From: Andalucia godoyi
Lineage: Eukaryota; Discoba; Jakobea; Jakobida; Andaluciidae
Assembly (NCBI GenBank): GCA_009859145.1
Contig: VRVR01000028.1
Coordinates: forward strand, 6,865-34,360
DNA: 27,496 nt
Reading direction: 5' to 3'
The notes below the pieces were generated by a model. The model worked only from the letters and a program-made list of their open reading frames with translations. It was not told the origin of the DNA and made no database searches. Position numbers and translations under genes: made by a program. Shown here piece by piece: positions 8,366 through 17,149 of the stretch; the stretch's first letter is position 1, and the number at the start of each line of letters is the position of its first letter.

Positions 8366-8676
8366 CCAGAGATACCAGGCTCTGGAACTGCAGACTCCAT
8401 CGCCGGATCCTGCCGTTCGGCAAACGTTGCTTCTCCGTCATCTCGTTGAAAGCATATGACGCAATCTGTTACTTCTACCGAACCCACCAGCTCGTACCAA
8501 GGTGCGGAATTGCAAAGTTGCATTTAATCGTCTTCCTCCTCACACACCAGTATAGCAGAAAGCATGCACACACCGAATAAAATGGAACGGTCCGTTTAAT
8601 GACAACAATCCAGAATGATCAGGTCCATTTCATGTTGAAAGGGGAGAAAAAGCACAAGTGGTTCCCTGCTGCTTGG

Positions 8677-9567
8677 TCAGTTGTCCACCGTGGAAACTGC
8701 ATTCTCGGAAAACATGATTGTTTGTTGCCGCCCAGCATTTCCGAACCAGTTGCCAGATCCGTGGAACTTGATCGATTCGGTAGAAGATGTCGGCTCGAGA
8801 ACGAGTGTTCCGGAGAACAATAGCTCTTCGAAGGGCCCCGCGTTCTCGGAAGCAGCAACGACTTTGTAAATAGAGACGTTTCCATTCGGAAGGCCATGAG
8901 CAAAGGATCCCTGGATGCGCCAGTGCTTTGGAATCACAAGCGTTCCTTCGCCGTGGAACTGCAGCTCGAGAAACGACCCGACAAACGCGTCGTACATGTT
9001 GTCTTTGTCGCGGGGCATTCCAACAAAGTCGCGAGCTCCCGCAGCAACAGCATCGGCCACCTTTGTAGCGGTTGACTCTGGATTCTTGATGCGCCGAAGC
9101 ACTGACTGGGCAATCGTGGTTCCGTGCTCCGACCAGTACTTGCGGCAGGCTGCCATGCATTTTGACACTAAAATGCGGTCTGCATGGCAACGCACTGCGT
9201 TGAGAGTTTGAGTCGTAACTGCGCCAACACCAACAAGAAGTCCGATTCCAGCCCACATGCTACGACCAAGACTCGCGGCCTTGAGAAAGGTTGTCACTGC
9301 TGCGCCGCCACGGACAGCAGTCGTTGCAACGGCAGCGATCCCGGTCACTGGCAGAACAACCGTCGCAGCAAGCGAGGCAACGGACAGTGTCGCGATGGTG
9401 TACCGACGAGCAGCAGTTTCATCCATCCAGAACTCGTACAAGTGCTCGGGAAGCTCAACAGTCCCTTCGTCAGTCCGCAGCGGGAATACATTGGAAGCAG
9501 TCGAATGCTCGAATGCATCAGCTGCAATTTTTTTGAGCGAGACCAGAATTTCCGAGGGCTCCGTCAT
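8677..9567 (-). CDS. Membrane protein with C-terminal MORN-like repeats (296 aa)
   Basis: The first in-frame ATG is at 9567 (MTEPSEIL...), TGA stop. The open frame continues 23 codons further upstream with a very hydrophobic stretch that looks like a signal peptide but has no ATG, so a spliced upstream start is possible. Residues about 55-115 are Gly/Ala/Val-rich and could form two or three membrane helices. From about 195 onward there are MORN-like units: FHGEGTLVIPKHWRIQGSF, GLPNGNVSIY, and LLFSGTLVLE...KFHGSGNW. MORN repeats commonly bind lipids or scaffold membranes. The combination suggests a membrane-associated scaffold. The repeats are few and degenerate, so the MORN call is tentative. 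Confidence 0.55.
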   Translation of the reverse strand: MTEPSEILVSLKKIAADAFEHSTASNVFPLRTDEGTVELPEHLYEFWMDETAARRYTIATLSVASLAATVVLPVTGIAAVATTAVRGGAAVTTFLKAASLGRSMWAGIGLLVGVGAVTTQTLNAVRCHADRILVSKCMAACRKYWSEHGTTIAQSVLRRIKNPESTATKVADAVAAGARDFVGMPRDKDNMYDAFVGSFLELQFHGEGTLVIPKHWRIQGSFAHGLPNGNVSIYKVVAASENAGPFEELLFSGTLVLEPTSSTESIKFHGSGNWFGNAGRQQTIMFSENAVSTVDN

Positions 9568-10108
9568 GGTGGTCACGGTGATCAGTGCACTGAACACAAC
9601 ACAGAGCGCGACTCGTAAAAGGTGATGATGAAACAAACAACTTGGGACAATGGGGACAATGCAAGTGCCCGCTTGATATGCTTCCTGAAGTTGCCCAGAA
9701 CTTTCCCGAAATCGGGATGACCACGTTTTGTCTCCAAAGCAAAAATGAGGCCAACAATCGGGAGTGATGCTAGAATTTCAAAACCTTTCCTTTAACTGAT
9801 GTTTGTGCATCTCGGCGCTCAGTTTCGTTTATCTACTTTCGTATCTATGTCCGCGGAATTGGAACGAAGCATTGGACGCCAGACTGCGGATTGGAGAATT
9901 TATTTCTCCGTTTTGTACCGTCTGCCGTTGTTCTTGTCCGTACGCCGTAACAGCTGTCTGCATTTAATTTTAAATGAAATTCTACAAAAGACAAAATCAA
10001 CGAACGCACTGCAGCTGCAAGACCTAGAAAACGTGAGTACCGGCGACTCGGAGATGAATGGAGTCGCTTGCTCTGAAGAAGCCTCGATTGAGCACCGATG
10101 AACCGTGA
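9568..10108. other. Divergent intergenic region
   Basis: This space separates the MORN-like gene (-) from the helicase-like locus (+). An ATG frame at 9799-10101 (100 codons) ends eight bases before the ATG at 10109. It contains a GTGAGT donor-like site at 10033, but no nearby AG joins it in frame to the next gene. I see no domain in it. Confidence 0.35.
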
Positions 10109-11431
10109 ATGACGGAGAAAATGATCCGATCAGTGCACGTGCGGCAAGAAAACAACAATAGGAAACCCGTTCACTTCTTCTCCGTCGGCTCCATGAAAAG
10201 GCTGCTCTCCGTCATCAAGGGCCTTGATAAACCGTCGAATTCGGACAGCAGATCGACTCTCATCCGAATCACTCCTGCTGACAAAAATAACGTGCAATAC
10301 GTTCTTTTCGTTCAATCTGATTCTCTTCAGATTCCGCTGTATGAAACTTTTCAATGCGCCTTCATGCGGCTCGTCCATCTGTTCATTACTGACTACTTTA
10401 GCAGGAAAGACTGGACTAACAGTGCGCATCATTCTGGAAAGACGAAATTCATCTGGGACATTTTCATTCTTGCTGCCGAGCGACCACAAACATACAGCGA
10501 AAGGTCTCGCACTGACGTCCGTCATTATTTTTCAAAAAAGACTGCACAGCAAAAAACAAATCGAAAACTGACGGAAACTCTGCTGCGGCGGGAGCTAAAG
10601 AAGGGAGTGACGTTGGAATGTTTCCGATGTGAACGGGCAAGCGAGTTGCCATGGTGGAGAATTGTCGGTCACGCGTCTGGAACATCATCGGTCAGCAATG
10701 TAGCAGTGCAAGAGATTTCTTTTCACCATCCATGCGAAGATTTCTCAATCTCTGCGATCAATCTGCTCATGATGCTTCCCGGCGGGCAACAGCAACCAGT
10801 CGAACTTGCGACGATTACACTCGTGGCGGAACGTGTTGTGGATCCCAAGGCATATGGGTTGTCTGTGCGTATCAAGTATTCCAGAGGCGTTGGTCCAATC
10901 CGTGTGGTTCCGGACCCCGTTTCTTTCGTCCTCGAGCACACTGTGTACCCGGGTCGCGTCAGGAACATGGCTCCCGATCCGAGGAAGAAACGAGTCGCAC
11001 GCGGGTTTGATCAATGGCGCTCTCGGCTGGTGTATACGCGCGCCCCGCGATCCAGATCGAATAAAGTACAATCGATTCCGACGATCCGCATGATCGACAG
11101 GAATCTGCTTCGACAAGCACAGACGAAGCTGAGCCCGGAAACGGTGGCGCTTGCCAAGTCGGCGGTGAAGATTGACAATCATGCGAGTGTGTTCCGTCTG
11201 CTTTCGGAACTTGCGCTGCTGGGTTCGTCGCAGGCTCTCCGGCGATTTGATGTCGCATCCGTTCTGCTAAGCCTGCTGCCCAGTCATGGCTGCGATGAGC
11301 CTCGTGCGCGAGTGAATGTGGGCCCGGAGCTGATCAAAAACAAGAGATTCAAGCTGCATCCTGGACTCGGAGCGGCCATCTCGTTCGCTGAAGCCACCGC
11401 ATCGTCGCATGCGTATCTGACGTTTGTTTAA
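10109..11431 (+). CDS. N-terminal part of a MOV10-like helicase, probably broken (440 aa)
   Basis: ATG at 10109 follows an in-frame TGA directly, and the frame ends with TAA at 11431. The first 170 residues are basic and unrecognised. Residues about 180-290 are strand-rich, like the beta domains before the helicase core of MOV10/Armitage/SDE3 proteins. Residues 357-385 (NHASVFRLLSELALLGSSQA...RRFD) resemble the short N-Y-x-x-R-F-x-x-L-L...E-x-x-x...R-Y-D stretch these helicases carry before motif I. No P-loop or DExx motif follows. Instead, helicase motif fragments appear directly downstream (11440-11804). I read the locus as a superfamily 1 RNA helicase gene that has lost its central core. 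The helicase link rests on weak similarity plus this context. Confidence 0.45.
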   Translation: MTEKMIRSVHVRQENNNRKPVHFFSVGSMKRLLSVIKGLDKPSNSDSRSTLIRITPADKNNVQYVLFVQSDSLQIPLYETFQCAFMRLVHLFITDYFSRKDWTNSAHHSGKTKFIWDIFILAAERPQTYSERSRTDVRHYFSKKTAQQKTNRKLTETLLRRELKKGVTLECFRCERASELPWWRIVGHASGTSSVSNVAVQEISFHHPCEDFSISAINLLMMLPGGQQQPVELATITLVAERVVDPKAYGLSVRIKYSRGVGPIRVVPDPVSFVLEHTVYPGRVRNMAPDPRKKRVARGFDQWRSRLVYTRAPRSRSNKVQSIPTIRMIDRNLLRQAQTKLSPETVALAKSAVKIDNHASVFRLLSELALLGSSQALRRFDVASVLLSLLPSHGCDEPRARVNVGPELIKNKRFKLHPGLGAAISFAEATASSHAYLTFV

Positions 11432-11439
11432 CTGACTGT

Positions 11440-11804
11440 AGCGATGCATACGGGATTAAGACGCAGATGGTCAGGTCGTATCGTGCACATCCAATGTTGA
11501 TGCAAGTTCCCAACAAGCTCTTCTACAAGGGCACACTCCAGACCGTTCCGCCGTCATCACGGTGAACTACTTGCTCAGCATTCATCGGTCCGAAGTAGCA
11601 CATCGGGAACAACACTCTCGCTTGAACGGTGATGTGGAAAGAAGCGTGTCGACCACGACCCTGGGCGTGATTTCACCGTATGCCGCACAGGTTGTGAGGC
11701 GCAAAGAATTGTGCGCAAGTGAGTCGGTGTTGCGGAACTGCGCAGAGCTTACGAAGTCTGTACGTGTTGCGGCAGGATTGTCGTTTGATGGTCATGGCTT
11801 TTGA
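11440..11804 (+). pseudogene. Relic of UPF1/MOV10-type helicase core
   Basis: Two overlapping frames carry late superfamily 1 motifs. The first (about 11440-11565) reads AYGIKTQMVRSYRAHP then VPNKLFYKGTL, equivalent to the SYRxHP...LFYxGxL motif of UPF1-like helicases. The second (from 11562, another frame) reads VNYLLSIHR...TLGVISPYAAQV, equivalent to motif V (IGVITPYxAQV). A shift of one frame separates them. Motifs I to III before them are missing, and I cannot find the VDxFQG motif VI after them. The fragment lies directly after the stop of the 440-codon frame, which probably encodes the front of the same ancestral protein. Confidence 0.6.
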
Positions 11805-11860
11805 GAGCGAGATGGGGTTTACTGACGAAAGTGCATGCTACATGTGTAATTCACTACCTT

Positions 11861-12412
11861 TCACACTTCAGAGAATTCATTCCGAGCCAGCAACAACTGG
11901 TACTGGTCTGGGTTCAGCAAGAACCATTCAGTTCCTGCTCCCTGCACTGCAGGACGAGGACCGATGTCGGATAACCAGCGGTGCAGGGTTGATTCTCTTG
12001 TAAATGCGTTAGGAAACTCTCGCGACGTTCGCATCAGCACCATCCTCCACGGACTGCCGGTCTGCAAGACTGCCACGCGTAAATCCGGACGCAGAGACTT
12101 TCCTACTTTGGCCCAAATTATGCTATTAGCAACTTCCATTTCCAACGCGATAACGTAAACTCGTCCGCGAGGAGAAATATCCCTACGAAACATTATCAAG
12201 GCGGTCAAATCTTGGGCAATTTGATGTCTAGGAACAAGTGGATCCGATGCAGCAGATATGAAAGCATGAACAATTCCATGCTCGGAGGTCACTGGTTTTT
12301 CATTTCTTTGAAGACGTGGCGTCTTCCATTCTCGTTTTAACTGTTGTCGTTCGTTGTAATTTCTGCAACACATGATTACGATTGGAATAGTCAGAAATCG
12401 TACACACTGCAT
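11861..12412 (-). CDS. GIY-YIG (T5orf172/MUG113-like) nuclease-domain protein (183 aa)
   Basis: ATG at 12412, TGA stop. Residues about 82-165 show the pattern of the T5orf172/MUG113 branch of GIY-YIG domains. VYVI (85-88) stands for the first motif, AKVGKS (101-106) for the second, followed by R112, LQTGSPW (116-122), a helix with E140 and LHRWL (143-147), and a closing GTEWFLL (160-166). The catalytic Arg and Glu positions appear to be kept. The N-terminal 45 residues begin hydrophobic and then turn basic, and could be a targeting region. Members cut or bind DNA in phage, bacteria and fungi; the role here is unknown. It precedes the kelch-Roc-COR gene's 3' end on the same strand with a gap of 186 bases. 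Confidence 0.65.
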   Translation of the reverse strand: MQCVRFLTIPIVIMCCRNYNERQQLKREWKTPRLQRNEKPVTSEHGIVHAFISAASDPLVPRHQIAQDLTALIMFRRDISPRGRVYVIALEMEVANSIIWAKVGKSLRPDLRVAVLQTGSPWRMVLMRTSREFPNAFTRESTLHRWLSDIGPRPAVQGAGTEWFLLNPDQYQLLLARNEFSEV

Positions 12413-12598
12413 GTCAGTGAGATTTCTTCTTGTTCCCTCACGGCATCACGACGAATAAACACAAACTGCACTACATAAGACATTGGAAAAATTCATTTGA
12501 TGATGCAAGCTTTCAGCCATTCACACGGTGAAGTACGTACAACGAATTGCGGACAACCATTTCGCCATTAGAAACTGAAGAATATCTGAACAACCTTG

Positions 12599-15500
12599 CT
12601 ACTCGTACAACCCGGGGAGAACACTGCAGAACAGGAACTGCGCGGCGAACAGAGCGCTAGTGAAGGAAGCATATGGCTTTGCAGCGTCCGTTCGCGATCC
12701 TGCGAAGTCCATCACTGCCTTTTGGAACAAGAAGATTGGTTTCCTGGGTTCATTCTCAATCGCCTTGGCAATTCCAACGCCTTCCATCTCGATGGCACGC
12801 AGCTTGCGGGATGCGGTATCTCTGCGCAGCTGGTCCCATCCTGCTTTGTTTTGGAGATCCTCCTTGACATGGTCCACTGCACAACCTATGGAACCGGTCA
12901 GTGCATTGGCCTTGATTGGGATACCATTTGTGTTGGAATTCAGCATCTTGCCATACGTAGAGGAAGCCGCAATGAACGTCGCTATGCCAGAAGATGGATC
13001 CTCGATCTTTGCATTCCACACGCTCACTGTGTTGGAGATCAGTGCTTGGAGATTCGCACCCGGCGCAGAATTCAGGGTGATCCTTTCAATGTCGAATTTC
13101 ATGCCTTCGTGCGTCGCCTTGCCTCGTGTCACACTAAACACATCCGTTGCCACAACGACGGTCCCGAAGCCAATGTCATTGTATCCCGGATACCCAGCAC
13201 AAACACCCGAGACAAGGACGTGCGACGGCTTGAAATGCAGCAGTAACTGGGGCACGACTACCGCAAAATGAACTGATCCTTGGACGTCGCCAAAGTTGAT
13301 GTGATGCAGCCGGTACACTTCCGTATTGCCGCGACCCTTGTTTCGGAAAATGAACGTCTGGATCTCCAATGGATGAACTTGATCCTCGGAGAGCTTCGCA
13401 CTGGCCTCTACGCACTCCACAGACACGTGGGTGGGGTCTAAGAGGTCTGCCAAGACGGGATTCTCGTTCCCGCACAGCGATTCCAAGAGCCGGTTCCGAG
13501 TTGCTCCTGAAACCTTCTTCGCTGCCTTTCCAATGTCGCACAGCTGGATGAATGCAACTTTGAAGGCTGTGCCCTCTTCAGGTGTTACAGTTAGAATAAT
13601 GCCAACGCCGGGCGACAATCGAGCAGGCTGTGCAGGCGGCACGCTTGAGGACGCAGATCCATGCGACGTGGGCGCTTGGGAAGCAACACGGGTAGGAATA
13701 CTCGCAGCAGGCGGAAAGAGAATGGCGTTGACTTCTGCTAGAACAGCGGGATACTGAGACAGAAATTGGTGGAAACGCGGAAGTGCATCCTCATGCTTTG
13801 GGTTCAGAACAATCTTTTTCATCCACTTTTTCACCGCTTGTTCTCGATCGTCCATCTCCAGCAAGGTGTCCGACTGACCAGGGCTAATGTTGTACAAGGC
13901 ATGTACTGCATTCTTGAAGACTGCATCATAATGCCTCACAAAGTACCTGAGGAAAGGAATCAGCTGCGCATCAAAGGCAGCTATGAATTCAGTTCGCGTG
14001 CGGGATGACAAAGATGGACCACGAGCAAACTCGCTCTGAGTGACAGAAGTGGCGACTAGCTCACACGAGAGCACGGATCTGGACATCGGATCCTCATTCA
14101 GAAACGCAGTCAACAATTCAAACATATCTGGTACACCCGTCGCATGAGGGGAAGACAAGGTATCAAAATGGAAAATGGAAGAGGCTCCTTTCTCACGATC
14201 AAGACGGATTCTGCACCTCAAGGAACTAGCAGGACGACAAACGATTACATCAAGCCCCAGTGCCGGGGGGGAATTAAGAGAGATGTTAGGATACAGACCC
14301 CGCTTTCCAAGGAATGTGATGAACCGCCAGAAATGCAGATCGGTCACCACTCCGTCGTACATTCCAGCCAAGACTCCGCATCCGATACATCGAACTGAAA
14401 GTGAAACCGGAGTAGCGGCAGCAGTGTTGGAGCATATCGACGTCCAGCGAATACCAAGCGTAACCGGAGCGTGTGTGTGCGGATCGCAGTGACGGTGCCA
14501 CTGTGGGAAGTACACAAGTTTGGATTCTTGGTCCATCGGAACAACAACACCAAGCGTGACGAGCATCGCAAGAACCTGTTCCGCAACCAACCTGTGAGAA
14601 TCAACAGGGCAAATCTTGTTAACAAGAAGATATCCTTCCATAATACCTTTCGCTGTTTCATACTGGATAATACCCGCATACTCCAACAAATCCTTGTAGA
14701 TAACCCTTTTGCTATGACCAACATGCAGCAGTCCGCCCTTTCCATCCGTCGGCGGAATTAGTTGAGCACACGTACGGATGAAGACATCCGGTCGCAACAC
14801 GATCATGTGTCCATCCGACGAACAGGCAAAGAAACATCCGAGCGCGACTAGATCATCAAAACCTTCCTTAATCTCATCTGGCGTCATGCCCAAGGCAGCG
14901 ATTCCTGGTATCCGAACGCTGATCTGATCGACAGCAAGTACCACATCCTTACAATCCCTGCACATCTGCTCGAGAACAAGGTTACGTAGGAGAACCTTTG
15001 GCAGTCGACGATGGAATTCTTCAATCTCCTTGGACAGCCACTCCATCATTGGTTTCTGGCCGTTCTTCCGCTGACGACTGTCTTTTTCGACAACGATGAA
15101 CCATCGATCGTCGGAGAACTGTTGAACTTCAAAGAACGCTTTGAACTGAGGTTGCACGAGAACCTTTCCCAAGCACGAATTGCACGCATCCAGAAACGTC
15201 TTCTGCCAGTCCCATTCGAGAGAGGAAAGAAAACTACGAACCTTGTCCCACAAAGATGCAGCATACGAGTTTCCATGCGTGCCGATGAGCACCACCTTCG
15301 ACATCAATTTCTCTTCTTTGGTCGCATTGCACGCGCCAACATTGGCAATGATGCGCAGCCACGAAAAGATGTTACTCTCGATTGCCTTCTCCAGTGTCCC
15401 GGTCTGATGGGCGGCATACAGATCGCGTAGGCTAAACACGCAAAAGTACAGAGATTGCTTGCCGAAGAAGAGCGGATCAAACACGCGAAACACGTTCTGA

Positions 15501-16549
15501 CCTGCAAAATCGAGAATACTCACCGACAGCGTATCTTTCTCCAGATCTGTCAATACTCGAGAGGCGACGTTGATGCGTTCACGAGCAGTGACTGTTTCGC
15601 GAGCAACATTCGGCGATGGTGGAGATGCGGAAGCAGATGGCTCTTGAATCGCAGTAGTCGCACTCATTAAATCATCAACTTGCGCTGACGCTGGCCCGAT
15701 CACGGGTGATTCCCCTGTGCTCGGTTGGGGGGTGGAGGAACCATCAGTATTTCGGAGTGGCGTTCTGGTCTCTTGTTCCCTATTCGCGACGTGTCGCTGC
15801 ACCATTCGCTTCAACAGCGTTGTTCCAATGCTCGTTGTGGTGTCGGTCCACACATGCTTCCGGATCGGTATCTCCAGCGTTCGCACATCACCCACTTCCG
15901 TGGAATTCTCCGTTGGATCAAATTCTGTCCCACCAGACGAGAGGTTCTTGATCAAGCTCGTCTTTCCCACCCGTGCATTTCCAACCACCAGCAGACGCAA
16001 GCGCGACGGCCCAACCCATACGCTATCATCAATTTCGATGTTGGAAATATCAATCTGCATATCTGTGAAGTTGGGAACTGGAAATGAAAGCGGTCGGATG
16101 TCTCCGAGATCTTCCAACAGAGATCGATTGGATGGCGCAGTCGTGATTGCTTCCAGAGGAGCCACAACCTGTTCGCCCACAAGATACTCGGCAGACATGA
16201 ACCGCAGGTCGAACACGGATTTTGAAATGGAAGACGATATTGCGCGGTAACGGGCACTCACAGAACAATCAGCCTCAGGAATGAGATGCAGGATTTCTGT
16301 GGAACCGTCATCGTTGCCTTCTACAACAAGAATGCGATGGCCAACTCGCACAGCGGAGCAACAACATCTTGGAATCGTCAAACTCGGACCATCAATCCAC
16401 CTGTCCATTCGAGGTTCGTAAATCTCGACAGTATCAGTTCCAATACCTCCAATTGCATAGATCAAGCCATGGACAATGACTGCAGAGTGCGAAAAACGTT
16501 GCGCGTTCATCGATGACACGTCCGACCACCTACCTTCCCGAGGATCACA
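12599..16549 (-). CDS. Kelch-Roc-COR-nucleoside phosphorylase protein, main part
   Basis: The frame is open from just after an in-frame TGA (16550-16552) to TAG at 12599. Its first ATG is at 16510, so the real start is in the kelch part upstream. Counting residue 1 at 16519: kelch blades 1-80; Roc GTPase with P-loop GNARVGKT (180-187), a Ser/Thr/Pro-rich insert of about 100 residues, switch motif DFAG (337-340) and THGN (414-417) in place of the usual Thr-[His/Lys]-x-Asp; COR from about 500 to 760 with LRPDVF (575-580); a helical stretch 840-935; a Pro/Ala linker; and from 970 a purine nucleoside phosphorylase-like domain with ILTVTPEEG, SGVCAG (1104-1109), the AIEMEG nucleoside-binding motif (1242-1247) and DFAG at 1271. 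Roc-COR proteins are dimer-controlled GTPase switches. Phosphorylase folds serve as effectors in fungal NLRs and bacterial conflict proteins. A sensor-switch-effector role is inferred. Confidence 0.85.
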   Translation of the reverse strand, partial: CDPREGRWSDVSSMNAQRFSHSAVIVHGLIYAIGGIGTDTVEIYEPRMDRWIDGPSLTIPRCCCSAVRVGHRILVVEGNDDGSTEILHLIPEADCSVSARYRAISSSISKSVFDLRFMSAEYLVGEQVVAPLEAITTAPSNRSLLEDLGDIRPLSFPVPNFTDMQIDISNIEIDDSVWVGPSRLRLLVVGNARVGKTSLIKNLSSGGTEFDPTENSTEVGDVRTLEIPIRKHVWTDTTTSIGTTLLKRMVQRHVANREQETRTPLRNTDGSSTPQPSTGESPVIGPASAQVDDLMSATTAIQEPSASASPPSPNVARETVTARERINVASRVLTDLEKDTLSVSILDFAGQNVFRVFDPLFFGKQSLYFCVFSLRDLYAAHQTGTLEKAIESNIFSWLRIIANVGACNATKEEKLMSKVVLIGTHGNSYAASLWDKVRSFLSSLEWDWQKTFLDACNSCLGKVLVQPQFKAFFEVQQFSDDRWFIVVEKDSRQRKNGQKPMMEWLSKEIEEFHRRLPKVLLRNLVLEQMCRDCKDVVLAVDQISVRIPGIAALGMTPDEIKEGFDDLVALGCFFACSSDGHMIVLRPDVFIRTCAQLIPPTDGKGGLLHVGHSKRVIYKDLLEYAGIIQYETAKGIMEGYLLVNKICPVDSHRLVAEQVLAMLVTLGVVVPMDQESKLVYFPQWHRHCDPHTHAPVTLGIRWTSICSNTAAATPVSLSVRCIGCGVLAGMYDGVVTDLHFWRFITFLGKRGLYPNISLNSPPALGLDVIVCRPASSLRCRIRLDREKGASSIFHFDTLSSPHATGVPDMFELLTAFLNEDPMSRSVLSCELVATSVTQSEFARGPSLSSRTRTEFIAAFDAQLIPFLRYFVRHYDAVFKNAVHALYNISPGQSDTLLEMDDREQAVKKWMKKIVLNPKHEDALPRFHQFLSQYPAVLAEVNAILFPPAASIPTRVASQAPTSHGSASSSVPPAQPARLSPGVGIILTVTPEEGTAFKVAFIQLCDIGKAAKKVSGATRNRLLESLCGNENPVLADLLDPTHVSVECVEASAKLSEDQVHPLEIQTFIFRNKGRGNTEVYRLHHINFGDVQGSVHFAVVVPQLLLHFKPSHVLVSGVCAGYPGYNDIGFGTVVVATDVFSVTRGKATHEGMKFDIERITLNSAPGANLQALISNTVSVWNAKIEDPSSGIATFIAASSTYGKMLNSNTNGIPIKANALTGSIGCAVDHVKEDLQNKAGWDQLRRDTASRKLRAIEMEGVGIAKAIENEPRKPIFLFQKAVMDFAGSRTDAAKPYASFTSALFAAQFLFCSVLPGLYE

Positions 16550-17149
16550 TCATTCAACACTTCGCAAGAAATGCAGTTTGGAACGACCACCAGTCGCAGA
16601 AATACAATTATTTGTAGGATCCGCGACAGCCGCAAACAACGATCTTGATCGTTTCATTGAATGTGTTTCAGGAAACCATTGATCAGTCTGCGGATCGTAT
16701 GTCTTGACGGAAGAAAGATGGGTCCTATTCGAAATTCCGCCGAGCACGAAAATCCTTTCATTCAAGCAAACTGCACAATGGTTGTCTTGAAAAATGCTTA
16801 ACTTGGAAGGCAGAGGTGACCAACTTTCATCTGCGCCATTTCTGAGAACATGCACAGAATCTTCTCGAATGCAGAAAATGCCTCTATCACGTAAAACAGT
16901 TGAAACAGAATACGGAAAAGCACCGTTCAATGCAGGTCCACGCCTCCAACGCAATTCCGGAACATCTGTATCGAGCACTTCGACCTGCCGATTGCAATCA
17001 ATTGCATAAATTTGACCATTTGGCTTAACAACTGCAGTGCAATAGCTTTGAATATTTTGTAATCGCAGTCCCGGCAGCCAAACTCCATGAGAATCATCTC
17101 TTCGGTTGATGGCTTCCCATTGCTCCTCCAAATTCCCACTCATCGCCAT
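16550..17149 (-). CDS. N-terminal kelch propeller portion, ended by in-frame TGA
   Basis: ATG at 17149 in a good GCCATGG context, 199 codons, TGA at 16550. The frame carries kelch-type blades: IYAIDCNRQVEVLD...W, a less conserved blade, then ERIFVLGGIS...SVKTYDPQTDQWFPETHSMKRSRS. The stop falls where a blade should read VE-x-YDP. The codons after the TGA are Cys-Asp-Pro-Arg-Glu-Gly-Arg-Trp in the same frame and run into the next blades of the main part. The two pieces are therefore one gene of about 1,515 codons with one nonsense codon. Possible causes are a real mutation, a sequence error, or readthrough. TGA ends other genes in the window, so general reassignment is unlikely. Confidence 0.75.
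   Translation of the reverse strand: MAMSGNLEEQWEAINRRDDSHGVWLPGLRLQNIQSYCTAVVKPNGQIYAIDCNRQVEVLDTDVPELRWRRGPALNGAFPYSVSTVLRDRGIFCIREDSVHVLRNGADESWSPLPSKLSIFQDNHCAVCLNERIFVLGGISNRTHLSSVKTYDPQTDQWFPETHSMKRSRSLFAAVADPTNNCISATGGRSKLHFLRSVE

Noticed and set aside
10130-10525. 131-codon minus-strand frame opposite the first part of the helicase-like gene
   Set aside because: The N-terminal 160 residues of the plus frame are also unrecognised, so the choice is not absolute, but the plus frame is longer and continues into recognisable sequence.
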